Assembly: GCF_003610405.1 (NCBI RefSeq)
Contig: NZ_RAQC01000001.1
Span: 558,001-622,000, forward strand
Direction of reading: 5' to 3'
DNA length: 64,000 bases
Source: Microbacterium sp. AG238
Lineage (GTDB): Bacteria; Actinomycetota; Actinomycetes; Actinomycetales; Microbacteriaceae
How positions within the stretch are numbered: position 1 is the stretch's first letter; every line of letters begins with the position of its first letter. Under the pieces are notes generated by a model that was not told where the DNA came from, did not search any database, and worked only from the letters and a program-made list of their open reading frames with translations. Shown here piece after piece: positions 27,497 through 36,640 of this stretch. The translations under genes and the position numbers were made by a program.

Positions 27497-30156
27497 AAGC
27501 CGCTCGCCGCGTCGCGGACGGCGCGGAGCGCCGCCGGGAGCGCTGCAGCGTCCGTCCCGCCGCCCTGCGCCACATCGTCGCGTCCACCGCCGCCGCCACC
27601 GAGAGCGGATGCCGCAGCCTTCGCCAGGACGCCGGCCTTGGCGCCGGCGGCGCGCGCGGCCTCATTGGCGGCGACCACGACGACGGGTCGCTCGCCGACG
27701 ACGGCACCCAGTGCGACGATCGCCGCGGTGTCGGCTCCGAGCCGTTCGCGCACCTGCAACGCCAGGGTGCGCACATCGTCGGCGGATCCCGCGGATCCCA
27801 GCGACTCGGCGACGATCTGGAACGGTCCCGCGGGCGAGGCCGTCGCCACGAGCTGCGGCAGCCGGTCGGCGAGGGCGCGTGCCTCGAACTGGGCGATCCG
27901 CTTCTCCGCGGCCTTGAGGCTCGCGGCGAGCTCAGCGACACGGGCCGCGAGCTGATCGCGCGGCGTCTTCAACGACGTCGTGAGCTGCGAGACGATCGCG
28001 CGCTCGGCTGCCAGCTCGCGGAAGGCATCCTGCCCGACGAGCGCCTCGACGCGGCGGTTCGAGGCGCCGACCGACGACTCGCCGATGAGGTTGATGAGGC
28101 CGACCTCAGCGCTGGACGACACATGGGTGCCGGCGCAGAGCTCGCGCGACCAGGGACCCCCGATGTCGACCATGCGGACGGTCTCGCCGTACTTCTCGCC
28201 GAAGAGCGCCATGGCTCCGGCGGCCTTCGCCTCATCGAGCGACATGATCCGCGTTGTGACGTCGAGGTTGTCACGGACAGCGTTGTTGGCGATCTCCTCG
28301 ATCTCGGTGCGGGTCTCGGGCGAGAGCGCCTGACCCCACGAGAAGTCGAACCGCAGGTAGCCGGCACGGTTCAGCGAGCCGGCCTGCGTCGCGCTCTTGC
28401 CGAGCGTGTCGCGCAGGGCAGCGTGCACGAGGTGCGTGGCGGAGTGAGCCTGCTGCGCCGCCCGCCGGTTCGCGGCATCCACCACCGTCGTTGCGGATTC
28501 GCCGACCGCCACCTCGCCGGTCGTGACCTCGACGGTGTGGCTGACGAGCCCGGGGACCGGCTTCTGCACGTCGAGGACTTCGAGCTCGTAGCCCGGGCCC
28601 ACGATGACGCCCTTGTCGGCGACCTGGCCGCCGGACTCGGCGTACAGGGCCGTCTCGGCGAGGATCACCTCGGCGATCTGCCCCTGCGCGGCGCGGTCGA
28701 CCGAGACGCCGCCGACCAGGATGCCGAGCACGCGCGAGCCCGTCTCCAGCTCGGTGTAGCCGGTGAAGACCGTCTCGCCCTGCGCGCGGAAATCGCGGTA
28801 CACGCTCGTGTCGGCGAGCTGTCCCTTGCGGGAACGCGCGTCCGCCTTGGCGCGCTCTCGCTGTTCCTGCATCAGCGAGTCGAAAGCGCCGCGGTCGACG
28901 CTGAGTCCCGCCTCCTCGACGATCTCGAGAGTCAGATCGATGGGGAATCCGTAGGTATCGTGCAGGAGGAACGCCTGCGCGCCGCTCAGCTTGCCTTCGC
29001 CGGCCTTCTTTGCCTGCTCGACCGACTCGTCGAGCAGCTCCGAGCCCGCGGCGAGCGTGCGCAGGAACGTCGCCTCCTCGGCGAGGGCGTACTGCGACAG
29101 TCGCGCATAGTCGGTCTCGACGATCGGGTACGCCTCCCGCATCGCGTCGCGCGACGCGGCGAACAGCTCCGCGAAGCTCGGACCTTCGACGCCGAGCAGA
29201 CGCATCGAGCGGATGGCACGGCGCATCAGACGGCGCAGGATGTACCCTCGCCCGTCGTTCGACGGGGTGACCCCGTCGGAGAGCAGCATGAGCGAGGAGC
29301 GCACGTGATCGGCGATGACACGGAAGAGCACGTCGTCGTCGTGGTTCGCGCCGTAGGTCTTGCCCGAGAGCTCGACGGCCTTGTCGAGCACCGGACGGAC
29401 CTGGTCGGTCTCGTACATGTTGTCGACGCCCTGCTTGATGAAGGCGACCCGCTCGAGCCCCATGCCGGTGTCGATGTTCTTGTTCGGCAGCTCGCCGACG
29501 ATCGTGAAGTCGTACTTCGAGCGGACATCGGCGATCTCGTACTGCATGAAGACGAGGTTCCAGATCTCGACGTAGCGGTCGTCGTCGGTGGCCGGGCCGC
29601 CGTCGATCCCGTACGCGGGACCACGGTCGAAGAAGATCTCGGAACACGGGCCGGCGGGACCCGGCAGGCCGGTGCTCCAGTAGTTGGTGTCCTTACCGAG
29701 GCGCTGGATGCGCTCTTCGGGCAACGTGGAGTGCTTCAGCCACAGCTCGCGAGCCTCGTCGTCCTCCTCGTAGACGGTCACCCACAGGTCCTTCGGATCG
29801 AACCCGAGGCCGCCCTCCGCCTCGGGGCTCGTCAGCAGCTCCCAGGCGAACGAGATGGCGCCCTCCTTGAAGTAGTCGCCGAACGACCAGTTGCCCAGCA
29901 TCTGGAAGAAGGTGCCGTGGCGAGGGGTCTTGCCGACCTCCTCGATGTCGTTGGTGCGGATGCACTTCTGCACATCGGCCGCGCGCGAGTACGGCGCGGG
30001 CACATCGCCCGACAGGTACGGGATGAAGGGGACCATGCCGGCCACGGTGAACAGCAGCGCGGGGTCGTCGGTGACGAGCGATGCGGAGGGCACGATCGTG
30101 TGCCCCTTCTTCTCGAAGTAGTCCAGGTAACGCTGGGCGATCTCGGCGGTCTTCAT
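27493..30156 (-). CDS. alaS: alanine--tRNA ligase
   Basis: An 887-residue class II synthetase. The aminoacylation core begins MKTAEIAQRYLDYFEKKGH, with motif 2 near RHGTFFQMLGNWSFG. The editing domain shows HSATHLVHAALR and the C-x3-H of LCAGTHVSSS. A C-terminal coiled coil and DHHA1-like C-Ala domain ends with GGGGGGRDDVAQGGG. The ATG at 30156 follows GAAGGAA, which favours it over an ATG eight codons upstream. It heads the conserved minus-strand run toward nusB. Confidence 0.97.
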   Translation of the reverse strand: MKTAEIAQRYLDYFEKKGHTIVPSASLVTDDPALLFTVAGMVPFIPYLSGDVPAPYSRAADVQKCIRTNDIEEVGKTPRHGTFFQMLGNWSFGDYFKEGAISFAWELLTSPEAEGGLGFDPKDLWVTVYEEDDEARELWLKHSTLPEERIQRLGKDTNYWSTGLPGPAGPCSEIFFDRGPAYGIDGGPATDDDRYVEIWNLVFMQYEIADVRSKYDFTIVGELPNKNIDTGMGLERVAFIKQGVDNMYETDQVRPVLDKAVELSGKTYGANHDDDVLFRVIADHVRSSLMLLSDGVTPSNDGRGYILRRLMRRAIRSMRLLGVEGPSFAELFAASRDAMREAYPIVETDYARLSQYALAEEATFLRTLAAGSELLDESVEQAKKAGEGKLSGAQAFLLHDTYGFPIDLTLEIVEEAGLSVDRGAFDSLMQEQRERAKADARSRKGQLADTSVYRDFRAQGETVFTGYTELETGSRVLGILVGGVSVDRAAQGQIAEVILAETALYAESGGQVADKGVIVGPGYELEVLDVQKPVPGLVSHTVEVTTGEVAVGESATTVVDAANRRAAQQAHSATHLVHAALRDTLGKSATQAGSLNRAGYLRFDFSWGQALSPETRTEIEEIANNAVRDNLDVTTRIMSLDEAKAAGAMALFGEKYGETVRMVDIGGPWSRELCAGTHVSSSAEVGLINLIGESSVGASNRRVEALVGQDAFRELAAERAIVSQLTTSLKTPRDQLAARVAELAASLKAAEKRIAQFEARALADRLPQLVATASPAGPFQIVAESLGSAGSADDVRTLALQVRERLGADTAAIVALGAVVGERPVVVVAANEAARAAGAKAGVLAKAAASALGGGGGGRDDVAQGGGTDAAALPAALRAVRDAASGL

Positions 30157-30222
30157 CGGGTTCCTTCGGCAGGCAGGCATCGGCGTCGCGCCCAGGGCGC
30201 GACGCCGCGATCGGGTCGGGTG

Positions 30223-30525
30223 TCAGTGTGAGGAGTCGGCGGCGTTCTTGGCCTTCGCGACGGCGTCACGGGCCGCGTCCGCGACGTCGGAGGCGGCGTC
30301 GGCAGCCGAGTCGAGAGCGTCGGAGGCTGCGCCCTTGACGTCCGCCGCGAGGCCCTCGATGCGGGCCTCCTGCTCGCGGTAAGCGTCGCCGATGCGATCG
30401 GCGAACTCGGAGATCCGCGCATCGACCTCGGCGAGCATCTCGTGACCGCGCGGATCCTTGTTGACCACGTGCGCAGCGACGAAACCGCCGGCGACGCCCA
30501 AAACGAACCACAGCGCGTTCTTCAT
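30223..30525 (-). CDS. small membrane-anchored helical protein (YtxH/apolipoprotein-like)
   Basis: A 100-residue protein with one N-terminal membrane helix (residues about 4-20, LWFVLGVAGGFVAAHVV) and then a long amphipathic helix rich in Ala, Asp and Arg (DALDSAADAASDVADAA), likely a coiled coil. It resembles YtxH-type small proteins, but no function is known. It sits between rpsD and alaS, a position where actinobacteria often encode such a protein. An ATG three codons upstream is possible. The rpsD terminator hairpin precedes it, so it probably has its own promoter. Confidence 0.7.
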   Translation of the reverse strand: MKNALWFVLGVAGGFVAAHVVNKDPRGHEMLAEVDARISEFADRIGDAYREQEARIEGLAADVKGAASDALDSAADAASDVADAARDAVAKAKNAADSSH

Positions 30526-30547
30526 GGGAACCATGTTAGGTGCAAAG

Positions 30548-30583
30548 CATGAAGGGCGCCGGGAGAACCCGACGCCCTTCATG
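30548..30583 (-). terminator. rpsD terminator hairpin
   Basis: A 16-bp near-perfect inverted repeat (arms 30568-30583 and 30548-30563, one mismatch) around an AGAA loop, about 30 nt after the rpsD stop. Only a weak T-rich stretch follows. Confidence 0.75.
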
Positions 30584-30613
30584 GCGATGCTGGAAGTCAG
30601 CGAGCCGTGCGAC

Positions 30614-31243
30614 TCAGCGCGCGGCGTAGTACTCGACGACGAGCTGCACGTCACAGGTGACGGGCACCTCGGCGCGCTTGGGGCGACGCACGAGGCGCGC
30701 CTGCAGCTTGTCGAGCTCGACCTCGAGGTAGCCCGGGACCGGGGGCAGGACGTCGGCGTGACCGCCGGCGGCTGCGACCTGGAACGGCTCGAGCGACTCG
30801 CTCTTCTCCTTGACGTGGATGAGCTGGCCCGGCTTGACGCGGAACGACGGGCGGTCGACGAGCTGGCCGTCGACGAGGATGTGGCGGTGCACGACCAGCT
30901 GGCGGGCCTGGGCGGTCGTGCGGGCGAAGCCGGCGCGGACGACGAGCGCGTCCAGACGCATCTCGAGCAGCTCGACCAGGTTCTCACCGGTCAGGCCATC
31001 CTTGCGACGGGCCTCGTTGAAGGTGTTGCGCATCTGCTTCTCGCGGATGCCGTACTGCTCGCGCAGACGCTGCTTCTCACGCAGACGCACGGCGTAGTCG
31101 CTGTCAGCCTTGCGCTTGGTGCGGCCGTGCTCACCCGGAGCGTAGGGACGCTTCTCGAGGTAGCGGGCGGCCTTCGGGGTCAGCGCGACGCCGAGGGCGC
31201 GAGACAGGCGGACCTTGCGGCGGTCCTGAGACTTCGTGGTCAC
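30614..31243 (-). CDS. rpsD: 30S ribosomal protein S4
   Basis: A 209-residue S4, a primary 16S rRNA-binding protein that nucleates 30S assembly. The S4 RNA-binding domain is near residues 98-160 (LEMRLDALVVRAGFARTTAQ). The N-terminal region contains no CxxC pairs, so this is the zinc-free form of S4 found in many actinobacteria. The GTG start is preceded by GGAAGGAGA. It lies outside the alpha operon, alone between alaS and the Nudix gene. A 150-nt upstream leader with a GCCC/GGGC hairpin at about 31364-31378 could carry autoregulation, but this is speculative. Confidence 0.97.
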   Translation of the reverse strand: MTTKSQDRRKVRLSRALGVALTPKAARYLEKRPYAPGEHGRTKRKADSDYAVRLREKQRLREQYGIREKQMRNTFNEARRKDGLTGENLVELLEMRLDALVVRAGFARTTAQARQLVVHRHILVDGQLVDRPSFRVKPGQLIHVKEKSESLEPFQVAAAGGHADVLPPVPGYLEVELDKLQARLVRRPKRAEVPVTCDVQLVVEYYAAR

Positions 31244-31399
31244 GAAGCTCTCCTTCCGATGACGTGGTCGCGACGTTCACGACTCACGGACGTATCTCCG
31301 CCTCCTCGCCCGTCTCGGACTGCACGCCGGGGCACGCCGAGAGGTCTTGATCAGAGGAGAGGGATGCCCGAAAACTGGGCTTCGAGCCGGTCGAGTCTA

Positions 31400-32926
31400 T
31401 CAGACGGCGCCCGCGTCGACGGCGGCGACGAGGTCGAGGATGCCGGCGGGGTAGAACGGCGTGGCGCCGCGACGGAGATCGTCGATGCGATGCCAGCCGA
31501 CGGAGGTGTCGCCGTCGAGCACGGGCAGCCGTTGCCCCCGTGGCAGGGCCTCGAGCGCGGCGCTGCGGACCGCGAAGACGTGAGCGATCTCGTGACCGCT
31601 CTTGCGGCCGTCGTCGAAGATGTTCTCGCTCACGGTGAGCAGTCTCAGATCGTCGACCTCGGCGGCGAGCTCCTCGCGCAGCTCGCGACGCATGGCGGCC
31701 GCTGCGGTCTCGCCGTACTCGACGCCTCCGCCGGGGGCGCGGAGGAACGGCCCCGAACCCGGACCGCCGGGGTATTCCTCAGCCAGGACGAAGCCGTCGG
31801 CGACGATGACGGCGACCGAGATGACGCGGATGCGGTGCGGCGCGGAGAGCTCGGCTGCGTACGCCGTCACCGAACCTCGGTAGGCGGGCAGGTGCGGCGC
31901 CAGTGCCCGCAGCGCCGTCCGGAGTGCGGGTGCGGGCTTCTGATCGCTGAACAGCGCGAGCGCCTCGAAAGCCCGGGCTGCGTCGGCGAGCGGGTCGGTG
32001 TCGGGGAACCGGTGCAGCAGCGCCAGAGCACCCGAGGCGTCACCGACGTTGCGCAGCGAGCTCGCCAACTGGATGATGCACGCGGAACGCCGCTCTCCGG
32101 TCAGACCGGCATCGAGCGCCCCGCGGTACAGCGGGATCGCCTCGACCTCCTCGCCGAGGAAGTCGTGCAGCGACGCCCGCTCGTACCGGCGCACCGCCTC
32201 GCCGGCATCTGCGGCGAGCTCGTCGAGCTCAGCCCACAGGCGGTCGGCAGGCTTCCCCTCGGCAGCGATCCAGAACGCGTCGAACGGATCCGACGCGCCA
32301 GCGGAGTCGCCGGCGCCGTCACCGGCCGGATACTCGGTGAGGAGCTCCCGCGCTCGCGATCGGAGCCCGAGCAGAGCGGGGTCGACGCCGTGATCGCCCG
32401 CGAACCGGACCAGTGCGCGCACGGCGGGACCGGCGTCGCTGGTCTCCCCCGCCGTCAGATGCTCGAGCAGGTCGGTGGCGGGGATCGTCCGGACCCGTCC
32501 CGTCTCGTGCTCGCCCCACCCCGGGTCGGCGACGCGAACGCAGTCCGCGGCGATGATCACATGCCGGCGCCGACGTGCGTTCGCCGCCGCCCATTCCGTG
32601 CCGGCGTCGTACACGGCACCGGCACGATAGCCCGTCTCTTCCCGCAGCTCCCGCACGCCCGCCACGACGGCGTCTTCGCCCGGATCGATGAGGCCGCCCG
32701 GGAGCTCGCCCAGCACCCGCTGGGGGCCGACCCGATACTGATCGAACAGCACGACGCTGTCGTCCGTCGTGATCGCGATCACGGTGACGGTGTCGCCGAC
32801 CTCGACGACATCCCAATCGCTCTCGCTTCCGTCGGGAAGCCGGTACCGGTCACGACGCACGCGGACGTAGCCGTCGTACGCGGGCGACGAGCCCAGCAGC
32901 GTCCAGTCGGGCACGGGATCGGTCAC
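31400..32926 (-). CDS. Nudix-TPR-Nudix fusion protein
   Basis: A 508-residue protein with two Nudix hydrolase domains and a helical repeat domain between them. Domain 1 (about residues 10-175) is ADP-ribose-pyrophosphatase-like with a complete Nudix box at 78-100 (G-x5-E-x7-REL-x-EETGY). Residues about 212-360 form an alpha-helical tetratricopeptide-like unit (RYERASLHDFLGEEVEAIPL, IQLASSLRNVGD). Domain 2 (about 366-505) is MutT-like with a box at 400-422, in which the late Gly is replaced by Ala421 while the REL-x-EE core is kept. Both active sites look competent. It lies 3 nt after rarA, so cotranscription is likely. Substrates cannot be predicted. Confidence 0.85.
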   Translation of the reverse strand: MTDPVPDWTLLGSSPAYDGYVRVRRDRYRLPDGSESDWDVVEVGDTVTVIAITTDDSVVLFDQYRVGPQRVLGELPGGLIDPGEDAVVAGVRELREETGYRAGAVYDAGTEWAAANARRRRHVIIAADCVRVADPGWGEHETGRVRTIPATDLLEHLTAGETSDAGPAVRALVRFAGDHGVDPALLGLRSRARELLTEYPAGDGAGDSAGASDPFDAFWIAAEGKPADRLWAELDELAADAGEAVRRYERASLHDFLGEEVEAIPLYRGALDAGLTGERRSACIIQLASSLRNVGDASGALALLHRFPDTDPLADAARAFEALALFSDQKPAPALRTALRALAPHLPAYRGSVTAYAAELSAPHRIRVISVAVIVADGFVLAEEYPGGPGSGPFLRAPGGGVEYGETAAAAMRRELREELAAEVDDLRLLTVSENIFDDGRKSGHEIAHVFAVRSAALEALPRGQRLPVLDGDTSVGWHRIDDLRRGATPFYPAGILDLVAAVDAGAV

Positions 32927-32929
32927 GAG

Positions 32930-34255
32930 TCAGTCCCCCAGGATCTTTCGCAGCTTGTCGACGCGAGCGCCGATCTCGCGTTCGACACCGCGGTTGGTCG
33001 GCTCGTAGTAGCGGCGCCCGCGCAGCTCGTCGGGAAGGTACTGCTGCGTGGCGACCCCGACCTCGAGGTCGTGCGGATAGACGTAGCCCTTGCCGTGCCC
33101 GAGCCGCTTCGCACCGGCGTAGTGGGCGTCGCGCAGATGCTTGGGAACGCGGCCGAATCCGCCGGCGCGGACGTCGGAGATCGCGGCGTTGATGGCGTTG
33201 TAGGCCGCGTTCGATTTGGCGGTGGTCGCGAGATAGGCCGTCGCTTCGGCGAGCGGGATGCGACCCTCCGGCATCCCGATGAAGGCGACCGCGTCTGCGG
33301 CGGCGACGGCGATCGTCAGCGCCTGGGGATCTGCCAACCCGATGTCTTCGGACGCCGAGATGACCAGACGTCGCGCGATGAAGCGAGGGTCTTCGCCCGC
33401 CTCGATCATGCGGGCGAGATAGTGCATGGCGGCATCGACGTCGGACCCGCGGATCGACTTGATGAACGCGCTGATCACGTCGTAATGCTCGTCGCCCTGT
33501 CGGTCGTAACGGAGCAGAGCGCGGTCGACGGCTTGGGCGACGTGGTCCGCGGTGATGACGGGCGGTTCGTCGCCACCGCCGGGCTCGGCCATCGTCGCCG
33601 CGGCCTCGAGCGATGTCAGCGCCCGTCGAGCATCGCCGGACGCCAGCCGGACGAGGGCGGTCCGCGCGTCGTCGGCGAGGACGATCGAGCCGGCGAGCCC
33701 GCGGGCGTCGGTGACCGCCCGATCGATGAGCCCTGCCAGGTCGTCGTCGCTGAGCGGCTGAAGGGTGAGCAGCAGCGACCGCGAGAGGAGCGGCGCGACG
33801 ACGGAGAACGACGGATTCTCTGTCGTGGCGGCGATGAGCAGGACCCAGCCGTTCTCGACGCCCGGCAGGAGGGCGTCCTGCTGGGCCTTGGTGAAGCGGT
33901 GGATCTCGTCGAGGAAGAGGATGGTCGAGATGCCGTAGAGGTCGCGCTGCGTCATCGCCTCCTGCATGACCTCGCGCACGTCTTTCACCCCGGCGGTGAC
34001 CGCCGAGAGCTCGACGAAACGACGTCCGGACGAACGGGCGATCGCCTGAGCCAGCGTCGTCTTGCCGGTTCCGGGCGGGCCCCACAGGATCACCGACACT
34101 GCTCCCGCCTTGTTGCCGTCAGGTGAGGCGAGTGCCACGAGGGGCGAGCCGGGTCGCAGCAGGTGGCCCTGTCCGGCGACCTCGTCGAGCGAGGTGGGAC
34201 GCATCCGGACGGCGAGCGGCGTCTGCCCGGAGAAGAGCGCGCTCGAATCGGTCAT
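32930..34255 (-). CDS. rarA: replication-associated recombination protein A (RarA/MgsA)
   Basis: A 441-residue clamp-loader-like AAA+ ATPase that acts at stalled replication forks. Walker A is [15 protein letters not shown] near residue 57, Walker B is [15 protein letters not shown], and sensor 1 is ATTENPSF. The C-terminal tetramerisation region contains [16 protein letters not shown]. The ATG begins about 100 nt from a divergent small membrane protein gene. The adjacent Nudix fusion starts 3 nt after its stop. Length is typical. Confidence 0.94.
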   Translation of the reverse strand: MTDSSALFSGQTPLAVRMRPTSLDEVAGQGHLLRPGSPLVALASPDGNKAGAVSVILWGPPGTGKTTLAQAIARSSGRRFVELSAVTAGVKDVREVMQEAMTQRDLYGISTILFLDEIHRFTKAQQDALLPGVENGWVLLIAATTENPSFSVVAPLLSRSLLLTLQPLSDDDLAGLIDRAVTDARGLAGSIVLADDARTALVRLASGDARRALTSLEAAATMAEPGGGDEPPVITADHVAQAVDRALLRYDRQGDEHYDVISAFIKSIRGSDVDAAMHYLARMIEAGEDPRFIARRLVISASEDIGLADPQALTIAVAAADAVAFIGMPEGRIPLAEATAYLATTAKSNAAYNAINAAISDVRAGGFGRVPKHLRDAHYAGAKRLGHGKGYVYPHDLEVGVATQQYLPDELRGRRYYEPTNRGVEREIGARVDKLRKILGD

Positions 34256-34355
34256 CTTCTCAGGCTAGTCGCGCACGCCGACACCGGGATTTTGTCGGCT
34301 CGCCGACCCGCGCCGTAGGCTTGAGCGACCCGGAACGGGGCACGGAGGAGGCAAC

Positions 34356-34658
34356 GTGGCAGGTCGCGGCAAGAACCGGGACGATCGCGCGGCGCAGGAA
34401 CGCGCCCGTCTCTATGCTGCACGGCGCGAGTACCACGATGGGCAGAAGCGGCGCCGCTCGCGCGACAACCTCGTGGCGGCCGTCGCGGGAGGCATTCTGA
34501 TCATGGGCGCGATCGGCGCTCAGATCGTCTACTTCACCGCCGGTCCCGGGGCACCGGCACCCGACGAGACCCCGGCCCCCTCTCCCACGCAGACCGTGCC
34601 GTCGTCGCCGTCACCGGCGCCGACGGATCCCACTCCGACAACGATCCCGACTCCCTGA
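34356..34658 (+). CDS. small single-pass membrane protein with Pro/Thr-rich tail
   Basis: A 100-residue protein. A highly basic cytoplasmic N-terminus (residues 1-40, RGKNRDDRAAQERARLYAAR) is followed by one membrane helix (about 41-62, LVAAVAGGILIMGAIGAQIV) and an extracellular tail made almost wholly of Pro, Thr, Ser and Ala. The GTG start is preceded by GGAGGAG. Similar proteins occur beside the DUF349 gene in related genomes as far as I recall, but no function is known. Confidence 0.72.
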   Translation: MAGRGKNRDDRAAQERARLYAARREYHDGQKRRRSRDNLVAAVAGGILIMGAIGAQIVYFTAGPGAPAPDETPAPSPTQTVPSSPSPAPTDPTPTTIPTP

Positions 34659-34726
34659 CCGCCGCCGTACTAGGCTGTCCCCCGACCTGACCCCCATGCG
34701 GCGCGAGCCGCGACGAGGTGCCTTCC

Positions 34727-35989
34727 GTGACTTCCACCCCTGACTCCACGATCACCCCCGCCGACGACGCCCCGTGGGGTCGCGTCGATGACGACGGCAC
34801 CGTCTCGGTGCGCGAGGGGGACCAGTGGCGCGTCGTCGGCCAGTACCCCGACGGCACGCCGGAAGAGGCGCTGGCGTACTTCCAGCGCAAGTTCTCCGAC
34901 CTCGCGAGCGAGGTGACTCTCGTCGAGGTCCGGCATCGTCGGGGCGGCGCATCGGCGTCCGACCTCCGGTCGACGGTCGGCACGCTCCGCTCGCGCATCA
35001 CCGGTGCCGCCGCGGTCGGCAACCTCGCCGCCCTCGAGGCGCGCCTGATCGCGCTGGAGAGCGAGCTCGACGCAGCTTCCGCGACGGAGGCTGCTGAGGC
35101 CAAGCAGGCGCTCGACGCCGCGATCGCCGAGCGCGCCGCGCTGGTCGAGGCGATCGAGTCGATCGCCGCGCGCGACCCCAAGTCGATCCAGTGGAAGCAG
35201 ACCTCCGCAGAGGTGAACGACCTCTTCGAACGGTGGCAGCGCCATCAGGCCGACGGCCCGCGCCTGCCCCGCAGCACCGGCCAGCAGCTGTGGAAGCGGT
35301 TCCGCGACGCCCGCTCGATCATCGACAAGCACCGTCGCGAGTTCTACTCCAGCCTCGACGAGACGCACAAGAGCGCACGCGACGCGAAGCAGCGACTCAT
35401 CGAACGCGCCGAGGCGCTGGCACCCCGCGGCGAGGACGGCATCGGCGCCTACCGCGACTTGCTCGAGCAGTGGAAGCAGTCCGGCCGTGCGGGCAAGAAG
35501 GCCGACGACGCGCTCTGGGCGCGATTCAAGGCCGCCGGCGACGCCCTCTACGGCGCACGCGCCGAGCGCGAGCACGCCGACGCCGAGGCCTCGCAGGAGA
35601 AGATCGTCGCCAAGCGCGCCCTCCTCGAAGAGGCGGCGGCGGTGACCTCCGAGAAGGACACGGCTGCCGCGCGCGCGCTGCTCACCGGCATCCAGCGCCG
35701 GTGGGACGAAATCGGCCGCATCTTCCCCCGAGACAAGGAGCGCGCCCTCGACGACGAGCTCCGCAAGATCGAGCAGTCCGTGCGTTCGCGTGAAGACGCC
35801 GACTGGAAGAACAACAACCCCGAGACGAAGGCGCGCCAGGGCGACATGCTGTCGCAGCTGCACGACGCGATCGCGAAGCTCGAGTCCGAGGTGGCTGAGG
35901 CTGAAGCCTCGGGCGACGAGCGCGCCATCGCGCAGGCCAAGGAGGCGCTGAGCGCTCGCAAGGCCTGGCTCAGCGCACTCGGCGGCTGA
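34727..35989 (+). CDS. DUF349 coiled-coil protein
   Basis: A 420-residue protein made largely of long helices containing several DUF349 units (for example DLFERWQRHQADG, LWKRFRDARSIIDKHRREFY, LLEQWKQSGRAGKKADDALW and IQRRWDEIGRIFPRDKERAL). The W-x-R/K pattern with a following aromatic is the hallmark of the repeat. The N-terminal 60 residues form a separate small domain. The function is unknown; the family is cytoplasmic. The GTG at 34727 follows GAGG by 7 nt and is preferred to a GTG three codons earlier that sits on that site. It is followed by a hairpin at 36011-36037. Confidence 0.85.
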   Translation: MTSTPDSTITPADDAPWGRVDDDGTVSVREGDQWRVVGQYPDGTPEEALAYFQRKFSDLASEVTLVEVRHRRGGASASDLRSTVGTLRSRITGAAAVGNLAALEARLIALESELDAASATEAAEAKQALDAAIAERAALVEAIESIAARDPKSIQWKQTSAEVNDLFERWQRHQADGPRLPRSTGQQLWKRFRDARSIIDKHRREFYSSLDETHKSARDAKQRLIERAEALAPRGEDGIGAYRDLLEQWKQSGRAGKKADDALWARFKAAGDALYGARAEREHADAEASQEKIVAKRALLEEAAAVTSEKDTAAARALLTGIQRRWDEIGRIFPRDKERALDDELRKIEQSVRSREDADWKNNNPETKARQGDMLSQLHDAIAKLESEVAEAEASGDERAIAQAKEALSARKAWLSALGG

Positions 35990-36010
35990 TCGCGCTCACC
36001 CACGGCGCTG

Positions 36011-36037
36011 TCTGTGGAGGGCGCGGCTCTCCACAGA
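36011..36037 (+). terminator. hairpin after the DUF349 gene
   Basis: A perfect 9-bp inverted repeat TCTGTGGAG/CTCCACAGA with a 9-nt loop, 22 nt after the DUF349 stop. It lacks a U tract, so it is a possible rather than certain terminator. It also lies about 50 nt before the next gene. Confidence 0.5.
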
Positions 36038-36085
36038 TCGACGGCCGGACCACGGGCTTGCTGGGGTGCACACCAGACTGAGGTC

Positions 36086-36640
36086 ATGGTCTGGCCGTTC
36101 GTCTACGCCCCGGGTGAGCGTCTCTCCGCAGCTGAGCTCACCGCCGCCCGCCTCGACGGCGATGTCGTCGAAGTCGGTGAGTCGTTCATGCCCGCGGACG
36201 TCGTCGAAAGCCCGGAGATCCGGGCAGCCTCGCTCCGCCCGCTCGTCGCGCACGGGCTGGCGCTGACCCACGAATCCGCCGCCTGGGTGCACGGCGCGCT
36301 GCCCGAACCGCCCACGCGGCACAGTGTTCAACGGTGCACGGAGCGCCGCCGCAACCACGTGCTCGATCACCGCCTGCACTACCGCGACCTCCGGCTGCCC
36401 CCTCACGAGACCGTGCACCTGGGCGGGATGCCGGTCTCGAGCCGCGTGCGTACCCTGTGCGACCTGCTCCGCGCCGACGCCGCGGCCGGCGAGGCGCCGC
36501 GGCGGGCCGCCGTCGCGATGCTCGCGACGTTCCCCGACGTCCTCACCGAGGCGTACGACTCGCTGGCGGCGAGCGGCCCGCTGCCGTTCAAGCGGCAGGC
36601 CCTCGTGTGGCTCGAGACGCTGCGGGTCAGGACGATGTGA
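36086..36640 (+). CDS. lone AbiEi-like antitoxin-family protein
   Basis: A 184-residue protein resembling the AbiEi/type IV antitoxin-like proteins common as single genes in actinobacteria. Features are an N-terminal winged-helix-like segment ([20 protein letters not shown]), the [12 protein letters not shown] motif, and the [19 protein letters not shown] segment that follows the beta-rich middle. No AbiEii nucleotidyltransferase toxin is adjacent on either side, so a toxin-antitoxin role is not supported here. The ATG at 36086 is chosen because the recognisable protein begins there. It converges on relA with a 14-nt overlap of the 3' ends. Confidence 0.68.
   Translation: MVWPFVYAPGERLSAAELTAARLDGDVVEVGESFMPADVVESPEIRAASLRPLVAHGLALTHESAAWVHGALPEPPTRHSVQRCTERRRNHVLDHRLHYRDLRLPPHETVHLGGMPVSSRVRTLCDLLRADAAAGEAPRRAAVAMLATFPDVLTEAYDSLAASGPLPFKRQALVWLETLRVRTM

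Noticed and set aside
30458..34126. A 1222-codon open frame on the plus strand across rpsD, the Nudix fusion and rarA
   Set aside because: It is antisense to three well-supported genes; long antisense frames are expected from third-position GC bias, and its translation shows no recognisable domain.
36086..36640. A complete type IV toxin-antitoxin system
   Set aside because: No nucleotidyltransferase toxin gene is adjacent.
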